NCBI GenBank assembly: GCA_023544645.1
Contig: JAMJFO010000001.1
Location: 113,737-177,736, forward strand
DNA: 64,000 nucleotides
Reading direction: 5' to 3'
DNA from: Desulfobulbaceae bacterium
GTDB taxonomy: Bacteria > Desulfobacterota > Desulfobulbia > Desulfobulbales > Desulfobulbaceae
Positions 34,197 to 44,323 of this stretch are shown here, one piece after another. The position numbers and the translations under genes are program-made. The notes beneath the pieces are model-generated. The model saw nothing but the letters and a program-made list of their open reading frames with translations, made no database searches and was not told the origin of the DNA. Position 1 is the first letter of the stretch. Each line of letters begins with the position of its first letter.

Positions 34197-34787
34197 ATGT
34201 CTCTTCTTCGCACTGCAACGAGTTTTTCAGGTGATTGCAAAAAAATCGATCTGCCCTTTGGCGACGGCGTAGTTGAAGAGCTTCGGGCCGGGGACCTGGT
34301 CCAGTTGTCCGGAACCATGTACACCGGCCGGGATCAGACGCATCGGCGTCTCTGCGCCCTGCTCGATGAAGGCTGTGACCTGCCGGTCGATCTTGCCGGA
34401 CAGCTTCTTTATTATGTCGGTCCCAGCCCGGCCCGTCCGGGAAGAATTATCGGGGCTGCCGGGCCGACCACCAGCTATCGGATGGATGTCTATACGCCGC
34501 GCCTGCTCGAACTCGGCCTGAAGGCAACTCTTGGCAAGGGTTCACGTTCCATGCCTGTCCGCCAATCCATGCAGGAGCATGGCGCCGTTTATCTGGCAGC
34601 CTTCGGCGGCGCCGGGGCCTTTCTGTCGCAATGCGTAAAAGAGGTGCGGATCGTGGCCTTTGAAGATGCCGGACCGGAAGCCATGTTTTGTTTTGAAGTC
34701 CAGGATTTTCCCGCTGTGATGATCAACGATGTTTTCGGGGGTGATTTTTATGAGGAAATTGTTGCCCGGAATGATGTGGCAAGATAG
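34197..34787 (+). CDS. Class I fumarate hydratase, beta subunit
   Basis: The 196-residue protein is the C-terminal half of class I fumarase. It has LRAGDLVQLSGTMYTGRDQTHRRL, YVGPSPARPGRIIGAAGPTTSYRMD (substrate-binding), a GKGSRS motif, and AVYLAAFGGAGAFLSQCVKEV. The ATG at 34197 follows GGGAAGG. It lies 88 bp after the alpha subunit; together they form the active enzyme. It is the last gene before the dcw cluster promoter region. Confidence 0.9.
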   Translation: MSLLRTATSFSGDCKKIDLPFGDGVVEELRAGDLVQLSGTMYTGRDQTHRRLCALLDEGCDLPVDLAGQLLYYVGPSPARPGRIIGAAGPTTSYRMDVYTPRLLELGLKATLGKGSRSMPVRQSMQEHGAVYLAAFGGAGAFLSQCVKEVRIVAFEDAGPEAMFCFEVQDFPAVMINDVFGGDFYEEIVARNDVAR

Positions 34788-35038
34788 TTCCCCACTTTGC
34801 ACCCCTCTGCTGCTTATGGCAGATTGCCGCTTCTTTTCTTCATGTTGCATTTTTTTTGTTTTTTTATTTTATCGTAATCATTTCTAATTGTTAAACTGAT
34901 TGCTGCCTATCCTCCCTCCGCGTCTCTGCAGTGGGGAACTCGTCTCCTTGTGGGATGTTCCGTCCCGGTATACTATATATAGTATATTTTCTTCCTTTTG
35001 TGTTATCTTGCAACATGTTGATATTGTGACTTTTTTCC
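34788..35038. other. Non-coding stretch before the dcw cluster
   Basis: T-rich sequence with no gene. It contains GTGGGGAACTCG and TTGTGGGATG around 34931-34966, each with a TGGG core like MraZ boxes, and a TATACTATATATAGTATA palindrome near 34970-34990. Confidence 0.4.
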
Positions 35039-35067
35039 TTGACACTCCATGGGCGTTGTTATATTAG
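35039..35067 (+). promoter_or_regulatory. Sigma70-like promoter of the dcw cluster
   Basis: A consensus TTGACA at 35039-35044 is followed after 17 bp by TATTAG (35062-35067). It lies 56 bp upstream of mraZ and directly before the G-rich MraZ-box-like repeats. Confidence 0.6.
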
Positions 35068-35083
35068 TAGTATTAGGTGGTGT

Positions 35084-35112
35084 AAAGTGGGGTAAAAGGG
35101 GTGCCAAGGTGG
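35084..35112 (+). promoter_or_regulatory. MraZ-box-like repeats
   Basis: Three G-rich units in direct orientation (AGTGGGG, AAAGGGG, CAAGGTGG) about 10 bp apart lie between promoter and mraZ. MraZ represses its own operon by binding direct TGGG(A/G)-type repeats in this position in other bacteria, so autoregulation is likely here, though two of the units deviate. Confidence 0.5.
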
Positions 35113-35122
35113 TTTATTCTGG

Positions 35123-35602
35123 ATGGCCGGCAAGGTGAAGAATAAAGAAACGGAACAGCGGTTCCGCAGCAGATCAGAGCACACCCTTGATTCCAAGGGT
35201 CGTCTGAACATTCCCAGCAGATTCCGCGAAGTCTTGCGGGACGCCTATACCGAAAGCCTGGTGGTCACCAACTGGCACAAGAGCCTGAAGGCATATCCGG
35301 TTTCCCAGTGGAAAAAAGTCGAGGACAAGCTCATTAACCAGGCCCCGGGTCTGCCCGGATTCAGTGATTTTGTCCGTTATGTTATTTCCGGGGTCGTTGA
35401 ATGTCCGCTGGACAAGCAGGGCCGGATCCTTCTGCCGGGAAACATGCGCGCCGAGTTCGGCATTGGCAGTGAGGTGGTCCTGAACGGGATGCTGGATCAT
35501 TTTGAAATATGGGACAAGGCGGCCTGGATTGACGAAACCCGCAGGACCCGCGACAAGTTCAAGGATTTTGAACAGGGTCTCTCGTCGTTGGGCATCCTGT
35601 AA
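35123..35602 (+). CDS. mraZ: Transcriptional regulator MraZ
   Basis: The 159-residue protein has two AbrB-like MraZ repeats. The first is SEHTLDSKGRLNIPSRFREVL, the second CPLDKQGRILLPGNMRAEFGIGSEVVLNGMLDHFEIWDK, each with the DxKGR-type loop. It is a ring-forming DNA-binding repressor of the dcw operon, which it heads. The N-terminus carries about 12 extra charged residues compared with the E. coli protein. Confidence 0.95.
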   Translation: MAGKVKNKETEQRFRSRSEHTLDSKGRLNIPSRFREVLRDAYTESLVVTNWHKSLKAYPVSQWKKVEDKLINQAPGLPGFSDFVRYVISGVVECPLDKQGRILLPGNMRAEFGIGSEVVLNGMLDHFEIWDKAAWIDETRRTRDKFKDFEQGLSSLGIL

Positions 35603-35611
35603 AACTGAGGC

Positions 35612-36505
35612 ATGAAAAGATGTTGCAAAGATGCGCATGTGCCGGTTCTGAGCGGGGAAATCCTGGAATGGCTGCGTCCGGAAAGCGGAAAGATATATGT
35701 CGACGGAACTCTCGGGCTGGGTGGGCATTCCCTGCGGATTCTGCAGGCAAGTTTCCCGGGAGGCAGGGTCGTCGGATTTGAATGGGATGATCAGGCGGCC
35801 GAGCTTGCCCGGAAGCGTCTGGAAGGTTTTAGCGGCCGGCTGTATCTGGTCCGGTCCAGTTATGCGCAGCTCCTGGAAGGCCTGGAGCAGTTAGGTATCA
35901 CCGCGATTGACGGATTGCTGCTGGACCTAGGCGTCTCTTCGCTGCAGCTCGACAACGGGGAAAGGGGCTTCAGCTTCCAAGTTGACGCGCCCCTGGACAT
36001 GCGGATGGACAGGAGAAGAAAGGAAACCGCGGCGCGGCTTGTGCAAAGACTGTCCAGGGATGAGCTGGCCGATATTTTTTACAACTATGGCGAGGAGCGC
36101 CAGGCTAGGCGGATTGCCGCTCACCTGGTAGAGGCCCGGGAAAAAAAACCGGTGCAAACGACCAGGCAGCTGGCTGAGCTGGTGGGTGAGGCCATACCGA
36201 GAAAATATCATCCAAAGAAGAGACATGTCGCGACCCAGGTGTTCCAGGCGCTTCGCATTGCCGTCAACGGGGAGCTGGACAACCTGGTCAGGGTCCTTGC
36301 GGATGCCCCTTCGGTAGTAGTTCCGGGCGGGAGGATATGCGTGATCACTTTCCATTCGCTGGAAGACAGAATCGTTAAATATGCATTCACCAATAACCCG
36401 GCGTACAGGGTTGCTGCCCGCAAGCCGATTTTGCCGGCGGAAGAAGAGGTCGCGGAAAACCCCCGGGCACGAAGCGCGAAGTTACGGGTAGCTGAAAGAG
36501 CGTAG
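35612..36505 (+). CDS. rsmH: 16S rRNA (cytosine-N4)-methyltransferase RsmH
   Basis: The 297-residue protein has the MraW/RsmH pattern: HVPVLSGEILEWL, YVDGTLGLGGHS (SAM motif I), LLLDLGVSSLQLDNGERGFSF, and the C-terminal ICVITFHSLEDRIVKYAF. It methylates C1402 of 16S rRNA. It starts nine bases after mraZ, in the standard second position of dcw clusters. Confidence 0.95.
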   Translation: MKRCCKDAHVPVLSGEILEWLRPESGKIYVDGTLGLGGHSLRILQASFPGGRVVGFEWDDQAAELARKRLEGFSGRLYLVRSSYAQLLEGLEQLGITAIDGLLLDLGVSSLQLDNGERGFSFQVDAPLDMRMDRRRKETAARLVQRLSRDELADIFYNYGEERQARRIAAHLVEAREKKPVQTTRQLAELVGEAIPRKYHPKKRHVATQVFQALRIAVNGELDNLVRVLADAPSVVVPGGRICVITFHSLEDRIVKYAFTNNPAYRVAARKPILPAEEEVAENPRARSAKLRVAERA

Positions 36506-36574
36506 CAGGGGAGGTCGGCCGCAGCCGTTTTGCTGAAACGGTGAAAGGGAAACGATATGGAGTAGGAGGACGAG

Positions 36575-36934
36575 ATGATCGCAGAAATTCACTCAAGGAT
36601 GTTCAGACCTCGCTCGGTAACCATGGGTATGCGGCAGCAGGTGGCAAGCCGGACCCGCGCGGGCATGTCCCGACGCATGGCCAGGGTGGTAGCCCTGATT
36701 ATATGCCTCAGCCTTGTGGTTGTCTTTGCTTTCAGTCTGGTTATGCATCGGCAGATAGGCGCCTCCGCCAACCGGCTTGAGGCGCTCAAGTCTGTCCGGG
36801 TTGAATCGAAGAACAGAAATATCGAGCTGCTCGCTGCCAGAGCGCAGTTGGCTTCCAGGGAATTTGTTGAAAAACGGGCTAAAGAAAAATTTCAGCTTGT
36901 TGTTCCGCAACAAAACCAGATTCGCCGCATGTAA
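36575..36934 (+). CDS. ftsL: Cell division protein FtsL-like
   Basis: The 119-residue protein has a basic N-terminus, one membrane helix (VVALIICLSLVVVFAFSLVM) and a periplasmic leucine-zipper-like coiled coil (ANRLEALKSVRVESKNRNIELLAARAQLAS), the FtsL/septum-initiator layout. GGAGTAGGAGG precedes the ATG. Sequence similarity in FtsL is low, so the call rests on topology and on its place between rsmH and ftsI. Confidence 0.82.
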   Translation: MIAEIHSRMFRPRSVTMGMRQQVASRTRAGMSRRMARVVALIICLSLVVVFAFSLVMHRQIGASANRLEALKSVRVESKNRNIELLAARAQLASREFVEKRAKEKFQLVVPQQNQIRRM

Positions 36935-36937
36935 TAG

Positions 36938-38797
36938 ATGGTTCGGGTGACCAGAAAGCGACAGAGGACAATACGACGGGTATATGGGCTCTGTTTTTTG
37001 ATTTTTTTGTCGGCAGCTGCCGGAGTAGGACTGTATCAGTTATCTCCTTCCCTCCCGGATATCGGCAGAATTTTCCGGCACGCTGCCGACAAAATTCTTG
37101 ACCAATCAGCGGACTCCATGTCCGCTGAACCTGTTTTAAGGGGCACGGTTTATGACCGTAATTTCAAGGAACTGGCAGTAAGCTACAGGTTGTACTCCCT
37201 GTATGTCCGTCCCTCGGAAATCACCAATGCCCGGGAGGTGGTCCGGGTGCTTGCCGATATCACCGGCCAGGAAGAGGAGGTTCTTCATGTCCGGTTGAAT
37301 GAAGCCAAAAGTGTTATCAACGTCGCCAGGCATCTGGAGCAGGCACAGGTCGATATGATCAGGAATGCCAGATTGTCGGGACTGTATGTCAAGCCGGTGG
37401 AGGAGCGGTTTTATCCCCAGCACGCAACTGCTGCCGGTATGGTCGGGTTTACCGGAAACGGGGTCGGCCTGTCCGGCGTTGAGGGCGTGTTTGATATGCT
37501 GCTGCAGGCGGGGGAATTCCCCACCGACATCATAGCGGGTATTGATTTCAGCAAAAAAAAAGTTCTGGGCCGATCCAAGGTTGATGTTATCCTGACCATC
37601 GATCTCGGGATGCAGAAACAGGTTGAACAGCAGCTCAAGGAATTTCTGGATAAAAACGGAGCCGCCAGGGGAGTGGCGCTGCTGATGCAGCCAAGAAGCG
37701 GAGAAGTGCTTGCCTGGGCGAGCCAGCCATCATTTAATCCCAATTACTACTGGCGGATGCCCGATGCCGAACGCCGGAATCTGTTTGAGGAGTATCTGGA
37801 TCCCGATCTTCTGCGAAATCTTCGGGTCAGGGTTGCCGCGATCAGGAAAAAGGGAGACAGTGGGGATTTTCTTCTTCCGGAAACGGTGGCGAAAAATGAT
37901 TACGGGCTCACCGCGGAAGAAGTTGAAAAATTCGGAAAACTCAAATATCAACACAGGGGCGAAAGCTGTAGCCTTCCGGTTTGTGGCCCGTCTCCTGCCG
38001 GGAACGATATACCATGGGAGCCGGGAAATATTGATGCCGGCAATCCGGTTGAGTGGGCGGCAACAGCTGCCGGCCTGCTCAACGGTGGGTGGCAGGTATC
38101 TCCCTACATTCTTGCCGGTGTCTATGATCACGGAAGCGGTCGGGTGTATGGACGATCCGACAGCTACGAACTCCGAGATCGGGTTCTGTCTCCTGCCATG
38201 GGCATCAGGGTCAGACATGACCTGGCTTCAACATTTTCCGAGGATCAGGACAGGATGATCCTGCTGACGGATTCAATGGCAAAGATGCGGACCAATCAGG
38301 GGAAAAGTGAACATGTTATGCAGGAAGTTCTGTTAAGCGCCATTCCGGCAAAATCACCTGAGATGTTGCTTTTCATGGTGACGCAGCGTGATGACCTGTA
38401 TCCTTTCCCACAGGATACCGGCCAGCACGCGTTATCCATCGGTGATTTCGGCAAAAAGCTTCTTGCATCGCTGTACAGCGAAAAGCAGGCAGGGAGCACT
38501 CCAGCGCAAATACTTGCAGCCAGGGTTCCTGATGCTCCTGACATGGCGAATTATAACCAGTTCCTGATCAGCAGCAGGATCGATTTTCAGGAGGGGAGTT
38601 CCCGGGGGACAGGAAGTGTCGCGGTAATGCCCCAACTGGTCGGGCTCAGTCTACGCAAAGGTCTGCAGCGTCTCAACGATTACAAGCTGGAGGTCAAGGT
38701 CCAGGGCAGCGGGCAGATTGTATCACAGATACCGGGACCGGGAGAGTCGCTGCAGGGAATTGGAGAATGTGTGCTGACCCTGGGGTCGGAAATCTGA
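36938..38797 (+). CDS. FtsI-like (PBP3-type) protein without visible transpeptidase motifs
   Basis: The 619-residue protein has one N-terminal membrane helix and the PBP dimerisation/pedestal region (RGTVYDRNFKELAVSYRLYSLYVRP, RFYPQHATAAGMVGFTGNGVGLSGVEGVFD). It follows FtsI up to PRSGEVLAWASQPSFNPNYYW. Where the catalytic SxxK should come (EPGSTFK in FtsI) it reads DPDLLRN (288-294), and no KTG is present (KMRTNQGK near 449-456). No SxN is evident. A C-terminal PASTA domain (MPQLVGLSLRKGLQRLNDYKLEV) is kept. It is probably a structural or regulatory divisome protein rather than a transpeptidase (inference). Confidence 0.8.
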   Translation: MVRVTRKRQRTIRRVYGLCFLIFLSAAAGVGLYQLSPSLPDIGRIFRHAADKILDQSADSMSAEPVLRGTVYDRNFKELAVSYRLYSLYVRPSEITNAREVVRVLADITGQEEEVLHVRLNEAKSVINVARHLEQAQVDMIRNARLSGLYVKPVEERFYPQHATAAGMVGFTGNGVGLSGVEGVFDMLLQAGEFPTDIIAGIDFSKKKVLGRSKVDVILTIDLGMQKQVEQQLKEFLDKNGAARGVALLMQPRSGEVLAWASQPSFNPNYYWRMPDAERRNLFEEYLDPDLLRNLRVRVAAIRKKGDSGDFLLPETVAKNDYGLTAEEVEKFGKLKYQHRGESCSLPVCGPSPAGNDIPWEPGNIDAGNPVEWAATAAGLLNGGWQVSPYILAGVYDHGSGRVYGRSDSYELRDRVLSPAMGIRVRHDLASTFSEDQDRMILLTDSMAKMRTNQGKSEHVMQEVLLSAIPAKSPEMLLFMVTQRDDLYPFPQDTGQHALSIGDFGKKLLASLYSEKQAGSTPAQILAARVPDAPDMANYNQFLISSRIDFQEGSSRGTGSVAVMPQLVGLSLRKGLQRLNDYKLEVKVQGSGQIVSQIPGPGESLQGIGECVLTLGSEI

Positions 38798-38810
38798 AAG
38801 GCGGTCACCT

Positions 38811-41800
38811 GTGATCACCCTGCGGCAGCTCTTCGCTTCAGTTCCGGAATCGGAGCTGAAAGGAATAGTTGATCCGGGTAAACCGGTCATGGGAGTGACC
38901 AGTGATTCACGAACCGCCGGCCCGGGTTTGGTCTTTGTCGCCCTGCGGGGGGAAAAGGTCAACGGGCATCGGTATGTTGGCGACGCAGTGGCGCGGGGAT
39001 GCGTGGCCGCGGTCGTGGAGGATGAGGCGGATCTGCCCCATGACCTGCCCCTGGTAAAAGTTGCTGACAGCCATCGTGCCTACGGGCTCATGGCCGCTGA
39101 ATTCCATGGCCATCCGGCCCGGGCAATGAAGATTATCGGCCTTACCGGCACCAATGGCAAGACAACGACTTCCTGGCTCGTTGAACAGGTCATAAAGGCA
39201 GGTGGAGGCAGGCCAGGGGTTATCGGAACCGTTAACTACCGGTACCCGGGGCCTGATGGTAAAAGCGTTGAGCTTGACGCGCCGTTGACAACGCCGGAAT
39301 CCATGACCCTGCAGGCTCTCCTCCGGCAGATGCATGATGCGGGGGTTACCCATGTGATACTTGAAGTATCCTCCCATTCACTTGCGCAGAAGCGGTTGGC
39401 CGGACTGCTGTTTGATGTGGGAGTCTTTACCAACCTGAGCCGGGATCATCTTGACTACCACGGCACCATGGAAGCATATTTCAGGGCAAAGCAGAAAATG
39501 TTCGAGGAATACCTGCAGCCCTCGGGAATCGCTGTGATAGCTGTGGGACCGAACATGAAAAATACAAGGAAGGACAGGGGTTGGGGGCGAATTCTTGTTG
39601 CTTTGCTTGGGGATAAAGGATTTGCGCCCTACCCGGCAAAGGGAAACAAATCAACATATATGACCTGCGGATTTGACAGAGACTGTACTGTACGGGCAGA
39701 GGATGTGCGGCAGGATATCCATGGCCTGAGCTGTGCTTTTGTCCTGGCAGGAAAACGGATGAAAATGGAATCAACCTTGATCGGCCGGCACAACATCAAC
39801 AATATGCTGGCGGCAACAGCAACCGGGGTCGCACTGGGTATGGAGCATGAAAGCATTCTCCGGGGATTGCGGGAAGTGCAGCGGATACCGGGCCGCCTTG
39901 AACGGGTGCGGTTGCCGGGATTCTCCGGTGGCGGCGGCCCCACGGTTTTTGTTGACTACGCGCATACCCCTGATGCGCTGGAGAATGTGCTGAAGACGTT
40001 ACAGCCGGTCACGCCGGGGCGCCTGTTTTGTATTTTTGGCTGCGGCGGCGACCGGGATCAGGGCAAAAGGCCTCTGATGGGAGCTGTTGCGGCAGGCTCG
40101 GCCCATGCGATCATCGTGACCTCGGATAATCCGCGGGGGGAAGATCCCGTCGCAATTCTGTCGGAAATTGAGCAGGGGCTGCTGGAGGCAGGCCTGCGGA
40201 AATGCGGGCTGGATGAATTATTTGCCCTGCCGGAATCGGCCAGGGGATATGTTGTCCTGGAAGACCGCCGCCGGGCCATCCACCTGGCCTGCAGTCGGGC
40301 GGTGAAAGGGGATGTGGTCCTGATAGCTGGCAAGGGGCATGAAACATATCAGATCACCGCGGCCGGCAGACAGTTTTTTGACGACCGGATCGAAGCGCGC
40401 AACGGTTGCCTGCGCTGGACGGCCGATCATCTCATCGCGGCAACGGGAGGGCGTCTGACGCACATGGGAAAGGATATCTTTACCGACCGGATATCCACCG
40501 ACACACGGAGCCTGGAGCGCGGAGATGTGTTCGTGGCCCTCAGGGGCGAGAATTTTGACGGACACGATTACGTTGAAGCCGCGGTCAACAAAGGGGCGGC
40601 GGCGATTGTAGTCGAAAAGGAATGTCCCGGGGTAAAGGAGGCTGCCGTTATCATGGTGCCGGATACGCTCCATGCCCTGGGCGAGCTTGCCCGTTATCGC
40701 CGCCTTCTTGTTCCCGACGTGAAGGTTGTCGCGATAACCGGCAGTTCTGGTAAAACCACAGTCAAAGAAATAACCGCATCTATTTTTGCGGCAGAATTTG
40801 ACCGAATTCCTGGGCAACCGGTTCTGAAAACCCGGGGCAACTTGAATAATCTCATTGGCCTGCCCCTGTCCCTTCTCGCTGTCAATGGTGGACACCGGGT
40901 GGCTGTTTTGGAAATGGGCATGAATAAACCGGGCGAGATTAAACGTCTGGCCCGCATAGCCGAACCTGATATCGGCTGTATTACAAATATTCAGGCTGCG
41001 CATCTGGAGGGATTGGGCAGCATTGAAGGCGTAGCCAGGGCCAAGGGCGAGCTTTTTGCCGCCATGGCTGATCGGGGAATCAGGGTCATCAATTACGATG
41101 ATCCTCATGTTTTGAAGCTGGGAGGGGGTCATGGAAATTCTGTTGTCGGCTTTGCCGCCACACCCGTCGGAAGAAGAAGAAAGCCTGCGGTCAGGGCAAC
41201 TCGTATCATCAGCCTCGGCGAAAAGGGCATGCGATTCACCCTCCATGTCAACGGCTGGAAAAAGAGGATCACTGTTCCGGCTACCGGGGCGCATAATGTC
41301 GGCAACTGCGCGGCAGCTGCGGCGATTGCCATTGCAGCGGGCGTAGATCCGGAAGTTGTCGCCAGGGGCCTTGCGCGATACAGATCCGGTGACAAACGGC
41401 TGGAGATCGTTAATCTGGCTGGCGGAATCAAGGTGGTCAATGATTCGTATAATGCCAATCCCGCCTCCATGGCCGCGGCACTGCGGACCGTGGCCGGATT
41501 CGGCACAAATTGCCGCCGGGTTGCCCTGCTGGGTGACATGTTCGAGCTTGGGCAGGGCGCTGTTGAAGCCCATCAGGGGATTGGAAAGCTGGTGGCGCAA
41601 CTTGGCTATGACTATCTGGGGGTGACCGGGGAATTTAGTGCAACCGTTGCTGAAACGGCCCGTCAGGAGGGCATGAAAAGATCCGGGGTAATGGTCTGCG
41701 GGGACAAAGAGGCCTTGGCCGGGTGGATTGAAAAACTTGTCTGGGAAAAAAAAATCGGCCGGGATGACTGGCTGCTGATAAAAGGATCAAGAGGGATGCG

Positions 41801-41855
41801 CATGGAGCAGGTCCTGGAAACCCTTGAGCAAAAACTGAATCCGGAACAAAACTGA
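38811..41855 (+). CDS. MurE-MurF fusion (UDP-MurNAc-tripeptide synthetase / D-Ala-D-Ala adding enzyme)
   Basis: One 1014-residue frame encodes two Mur ligases. Residues 1 to about 528 are MurE: GTNGKTT ATP loop (113-119), [16 protein letters not shown], and DNPR, the signature for meso-diaminopimelate selection. Residues about 535-1014 are Mur[26 protein letters not shown] loop near 644, [23 protein letters not shown], and [11 protein letters not shown]. No stop or start signal separates the halves. It performs two successive cytoplasmic steps of peptidoglycan precursor synthesis. The start is GTG with AAAGGCGG upstream. mraY follows four bases after the stop. Confidence 0.93.
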   Translation: MITLRQLFASVPESELKGIVDPGKPVMGVTSDSRTAGPGLVFVALRGEKVNGHRYVGDAVARGCVAAVVEDEADLPHDLPLVKVADSHRAYGLMAAEFHGHPARAMKIIGLTGTNGKTTTSWLVEQVIKAGGGRPGVIGTVNYRYPGPDGKSVELDAPLTTPESMTLQALLRQMHDAGVTHVILEVSSHSLAQKRLAGLLFDVGVFTNLSRDHLDYHGTMEAYFRAKQKMFEEYLQPSGIAVIAVGPNMKNTRKDRGWGRILVALLGDKGFAPYPAKGNKSTYMTCGFDRDCTVRAEDVRQDIHGLSCAFVLAGKRMKMESTLIGRHNINNMLAATATGVALGMEHESILRGLREVQRIPGRLERVRLPGFSGGGGPTVFVDYAHTPDALENVLKTLQPVTPGRLFCIFGCGGDRDQGKRPLMGAVAAGSAHAIIVTSDNPRGEDPVAILSEIEQGLLEAGLRKCGLDELFALPESARGYVVLEDRRRAIHLACSRAVKGDVVLIAGKGHETYQITAAGRQFFDDRIEARNGCLRWTADHLIAATGGRLTHMGKDIFTDRISTDTRSLERGDVFVALRGENFDGHDYVEAAVNKGAAAIVVEKECPGVKEAAVIMVPDTLHALGELARYRRLLVPDVKVVAITGSSGKTTVKEITASIFAAEFDRIPGQPVLKTRGNLNNLIGLPLSLLAVNGGHRVAVLEMGMNKPGEIKRLARIAEPDIGCITNIQAAHLEGLGSIEGVARAKGELFAAMADRGIRVINYDDPHVLKLGGGHGNSVVGFAATPVGRRRKPAVRATRIISLGEKGMRFTLHVNGWKKRITVPATGAHNVGNCAAAAAIAIAAGVDPEVVARGLARYRSGDKRLEIVNLAGGIKVVNDSYNANPASMAAALRTVAGFGTNCRRVALLGDMFELGQGAVEAHQGIGKLVAQLGYDYLGVTGEFSATVAETARQEGMKRSGVMVCGDKEALAGWIEKLVWEKKIGRDDWLLIKGSRGMRMEQVLETLEQKLNPEQN

Positions 41856-41859
41856 CGCG

Positions 41860-42939
41860 ATGCTCTACCATTTACTTTATCCGCTTCATGAATACTTCAG
41901 TTTCCTGAACGTTTTTCGCTATATAACGTTCCGGACCATCGGCAGTACTCTGACCGCTTTTCTCATCCTTTTCGTTATCGGTCCCTGGTTTATCAGAAAA
42001 CTGCAGCTGATGCAGATTGGTCAGGTCGTTCGTGATGACGGTCCCCAGACCCATATGAGCAAACAGGGCGTCCCGACCATGGGCGGAGTCCTGATTCTCG
42101 CGACAATGACCGCTGCAACTCTGCTATGGGCTGATTTGAGCAACGGCCTGGTCTGGCTGGTGATCGGAGTGACTCTGTTTTTCGGGCTTATCGGGTCCAT
42201 CGATGACATGAAAAAAATTCGCCGGCAGAACAGCCGGGGATTGTCGGCGCGGGGCAAGCTGGCGCTCCAGATCCTTGGCGCCATGGCGGTGGGGATTTTT
42301 CTCTACATCCATCCTGTATATGACGGCCGCCTGAGCCTGCCGTTCATCAAATCCTTTCAGCCTGATCTCGGTTTATGGTATATTCCCTTTGCGATTCTGG
42401 TCATTGTCGGGGCATCCAATGCCGTTAATCTCACCGACGGTCTTGATGGCCTGGCTGCCGGTCCGCTGGTGATCAGCGGGTCCGTGTACCTGATTTTTTC
42501 CTATGTCGCCGGGCATGCCATTGTTGCCGACTACCTGCAGATTCCCTTTGTCCATGGGGCGGGTGAGGTGGCGGTTATCTGCGGGGCAATGGTCGGGGCC
42601 TGTCTCGGTTTTCTCTGGTTCAATACCTATCCGGCCCAGGTTTTCATGGGCGACGTAGGTTCACTGGCGCTAGGCGGCATGCTTGGCGCGGTGTCCATTA
42701 TCATCAAGCAGGAAATACTGTTAGCCATTGTCGGCGGTGTTTTTGTCATGGAAGCCCTGTCGGTGATCCTGCAGGTCGGTTTTTTTAAGATTTCGGGCGG
42801 CAGGCGGATTTTTTTAATGGCGCCGTTTCATCATCATTTTGAAAAAAAAGGATGGCAGGAGCCTAAGGTGGTGGTCCGGTTCTGGATCATTTCGATCATT
42901 CTCGGCCTGGCGGCCCTTGCCACCCTGAAGCTGCGGTGA
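41860..42939 (+). CDS. mraY: Phospho-MurNAc-pentapeptide translocase MraY
   Basis: The 359-residue membrane protein has about ten helices and the MraY motifs: [45 protein letters not shown] (Asp pair), [32 protein letters not shown], and the HHH motif in [12 protein letters not shown]. It makes lipid I at the inner membrane. It sits between murE-murF and murD. Confidence 0.96.
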   Translation: MLYHLLYPLHEYFSFLNVFRYITFRTIGSTLTAFLILFVIGPWFIRKLQLMQIGQVVRDDGPQTHMSKQGVPTMGGVLILATMTAATLLWADLSNGLVWLVIGVTLFFGLIGSIDDMKKIRRQNSRGLSARGKLALQILGAMAVGIFLYIHPVYDGRLSLPFIKSFQPDLGLWYIPFAILVIVGASNAVNLTDGLDGLAAGPLVISGSVYLIFSYVAGHAIVADYLQIPFVHGAGEVAVICGAMVGACLGFLWFNTYPAQVFMGDVGSLALGGMLGAVSIIIKQEILLAIVGGVFVMEALSVILQVGFFKISGGRRIFLMAPFHHHFEKKGWQEPKVVVRFWIISIILGLAALATLKLR

Positions 42940-42943
42940 GGCC

Positions 42944-44323
42944 ATGCAGCTTGCCAGGGAAACACGCTGTGTAATTATAGGCCTGGGCGCGTCAGGTCTT
43001 GCTGCCGTCCGCTTCCTGCATGGCCTGGGGCTGCACGTTTCTGTGTCGGAATCAAGGAGCGAAGATCAGCTCGGCGCCGCCATCCTCCGGGAAATGAAGG
43101 ACCTGGGAGTGGCCATGGAAACCGGTGGTCACAGTCATGGATTTTTCCGGGATGCCGCCCTGGTTGTTCCCAGTCCGGGCGTGCCCCTTGACCTGCCGGT
43201 GATCAGACAGGCCGTTGAAGCCGGTGCAGTGATCGGTGGAGAACTGGCTCTTGCCGCCGGCAGGATCAGCTCCCCGGTTATAGCGGTGACGGGCAGCAAC
43301 GGCAAGACCACGGTAACTTCGTTGATCGGCCATCTGCTGGCGGCAGGCAGACAAAACGTGTTTGTCGGCGGCAACATCGGAACGCCGGTTCTCGATTATT
43401 GCCGCGGCGGCCAGGGCGCCCAGGTCCTGGTCCTTGAATTGAGCAGTTTTCAGCTGGAGATCGGCGGAGAATTCAGGCCGGACATCGGCCTGCTGATCAA
43501 TCTGTCGCCGGATCACATTGACCGGCATGGCTCCCTGGAACAGTATGCGGCCGCCAAACGGCGGATATTCCGCCACCAGAGGAACGAGGATGTTGCCATC
43601 ATCGGCAGGGATGATGAACTGGTCATGCAGGAAAAGATAACCACCGCCGGCCGGGTGCTTGATTTTGGAATTCATCCTTCTTCCGCGGCGGTGGTCGAGG
43701 AAAAAGGGGTTCTGGTCAGGCGCGGGACGTTCGGGCAGGAGGCGGATGAGTTCTACGACCTGTCCGGGACCGCCTTGTCTTCACTGGTCAACCGCCTCAA
43801 TAGCGCGGCGGCGATCCTGGCAGTCAGGTCCTATGGATGCAGTCCGGAGGCAATCCGCATCGGTCTTGCCGATTATGTTCCCCCTGCCCACCGCATGGCC
43901 CTGGTGGCGGAAATAGACGGGGTGAAATATGTAGATGACTCCAAGGGGACCAATACAGGCGCGGTGGCCGCAGCGCTGGCCAGCAGTGGGGACAGGGTTG
44001 TCCTTATCGCCGGGGGCAGGGATAAGGGAAGTGATTTCAGCCTGTTGGCAAGTCATGTGCGCAAGCATGTCCGCCGGCTGATCCTGATCGGGGAAGCGGC
44101 GGAGCGGATGGAGAAGCAGTTGGGCGCCCTGGCTCCGGTTGTCCGGGCGGCCAACATGGAGGAGGCTGTCAGTAAAGCGGCGGAGATCGCCACCCCCGGA
44201 GATACGGTGCTGCTTTCACCGGGCTGCGCGAGTTTTGATATGTTCACGGGGTATGCCCATCGCGGCGAGGTCTTTCAGCAGGCCGTTCGTGACCTGGGAA
44301 AGATCAGTCATGATTGCTGTTGA
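42944..44323 (+). CDS. murD: UDP-MurNAc-L-alanine:D-glutamate ligase MurD
   Basis: The 459-residue ligase has an N-terminal Rossmann loop (VIIGLGASGLAAVRF), VPSPGVPLD, GSNGKTTVTSLIGHLL (ATP loop), LELSSFQLE, NLSPDHIDRHGS, DDSKGTNTGAV and LSPGCASFDMFTGYAHRGEVFQQAV, all standard MurD features. Its 3' end overlaps the start of the small zinc-binding gene by 14 bases. Confidence 0.95.
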   Translation: MQLARETRCVIIGLGASGLAAVRFLHGLGLHVSVSESRSEDQLGAAILREMKDLGVAMETGGHSHGFFRDAALVVPSPGVPLDLPVIRQAVEAGAVIGGELALAAGRISSPVIAVTGSNGKTTVTSLIGHLLAAGRQNVFVGGNIGTPVLDYCRGGQGAQVLVLELSSFQLEIGGEFRPDIGLLINLSPDHIDRHGSLEQYAAAKRRIFRHQRNEDVAIIGRDDELVMQEKITTAGRVLDFGIHPSSAAVVEEKGVLVRRGTFGQEADEFYDLSGTALSSLVNRLNSAAAILAVRSYGCSPEAIRIGLADYVPPAHRMALVAEIDGVKYVDDSKGTNTGAVAAALASSGDRVVLIAGGRDKGSDFSLLASHVRKHVRRLILIGEAAERMEKQLGALAPVVRAANMEEAVSKAAEIATPGDTVLLSPGCASFDMFTGYAHRGEVFQQAVRDLGKISHDCC

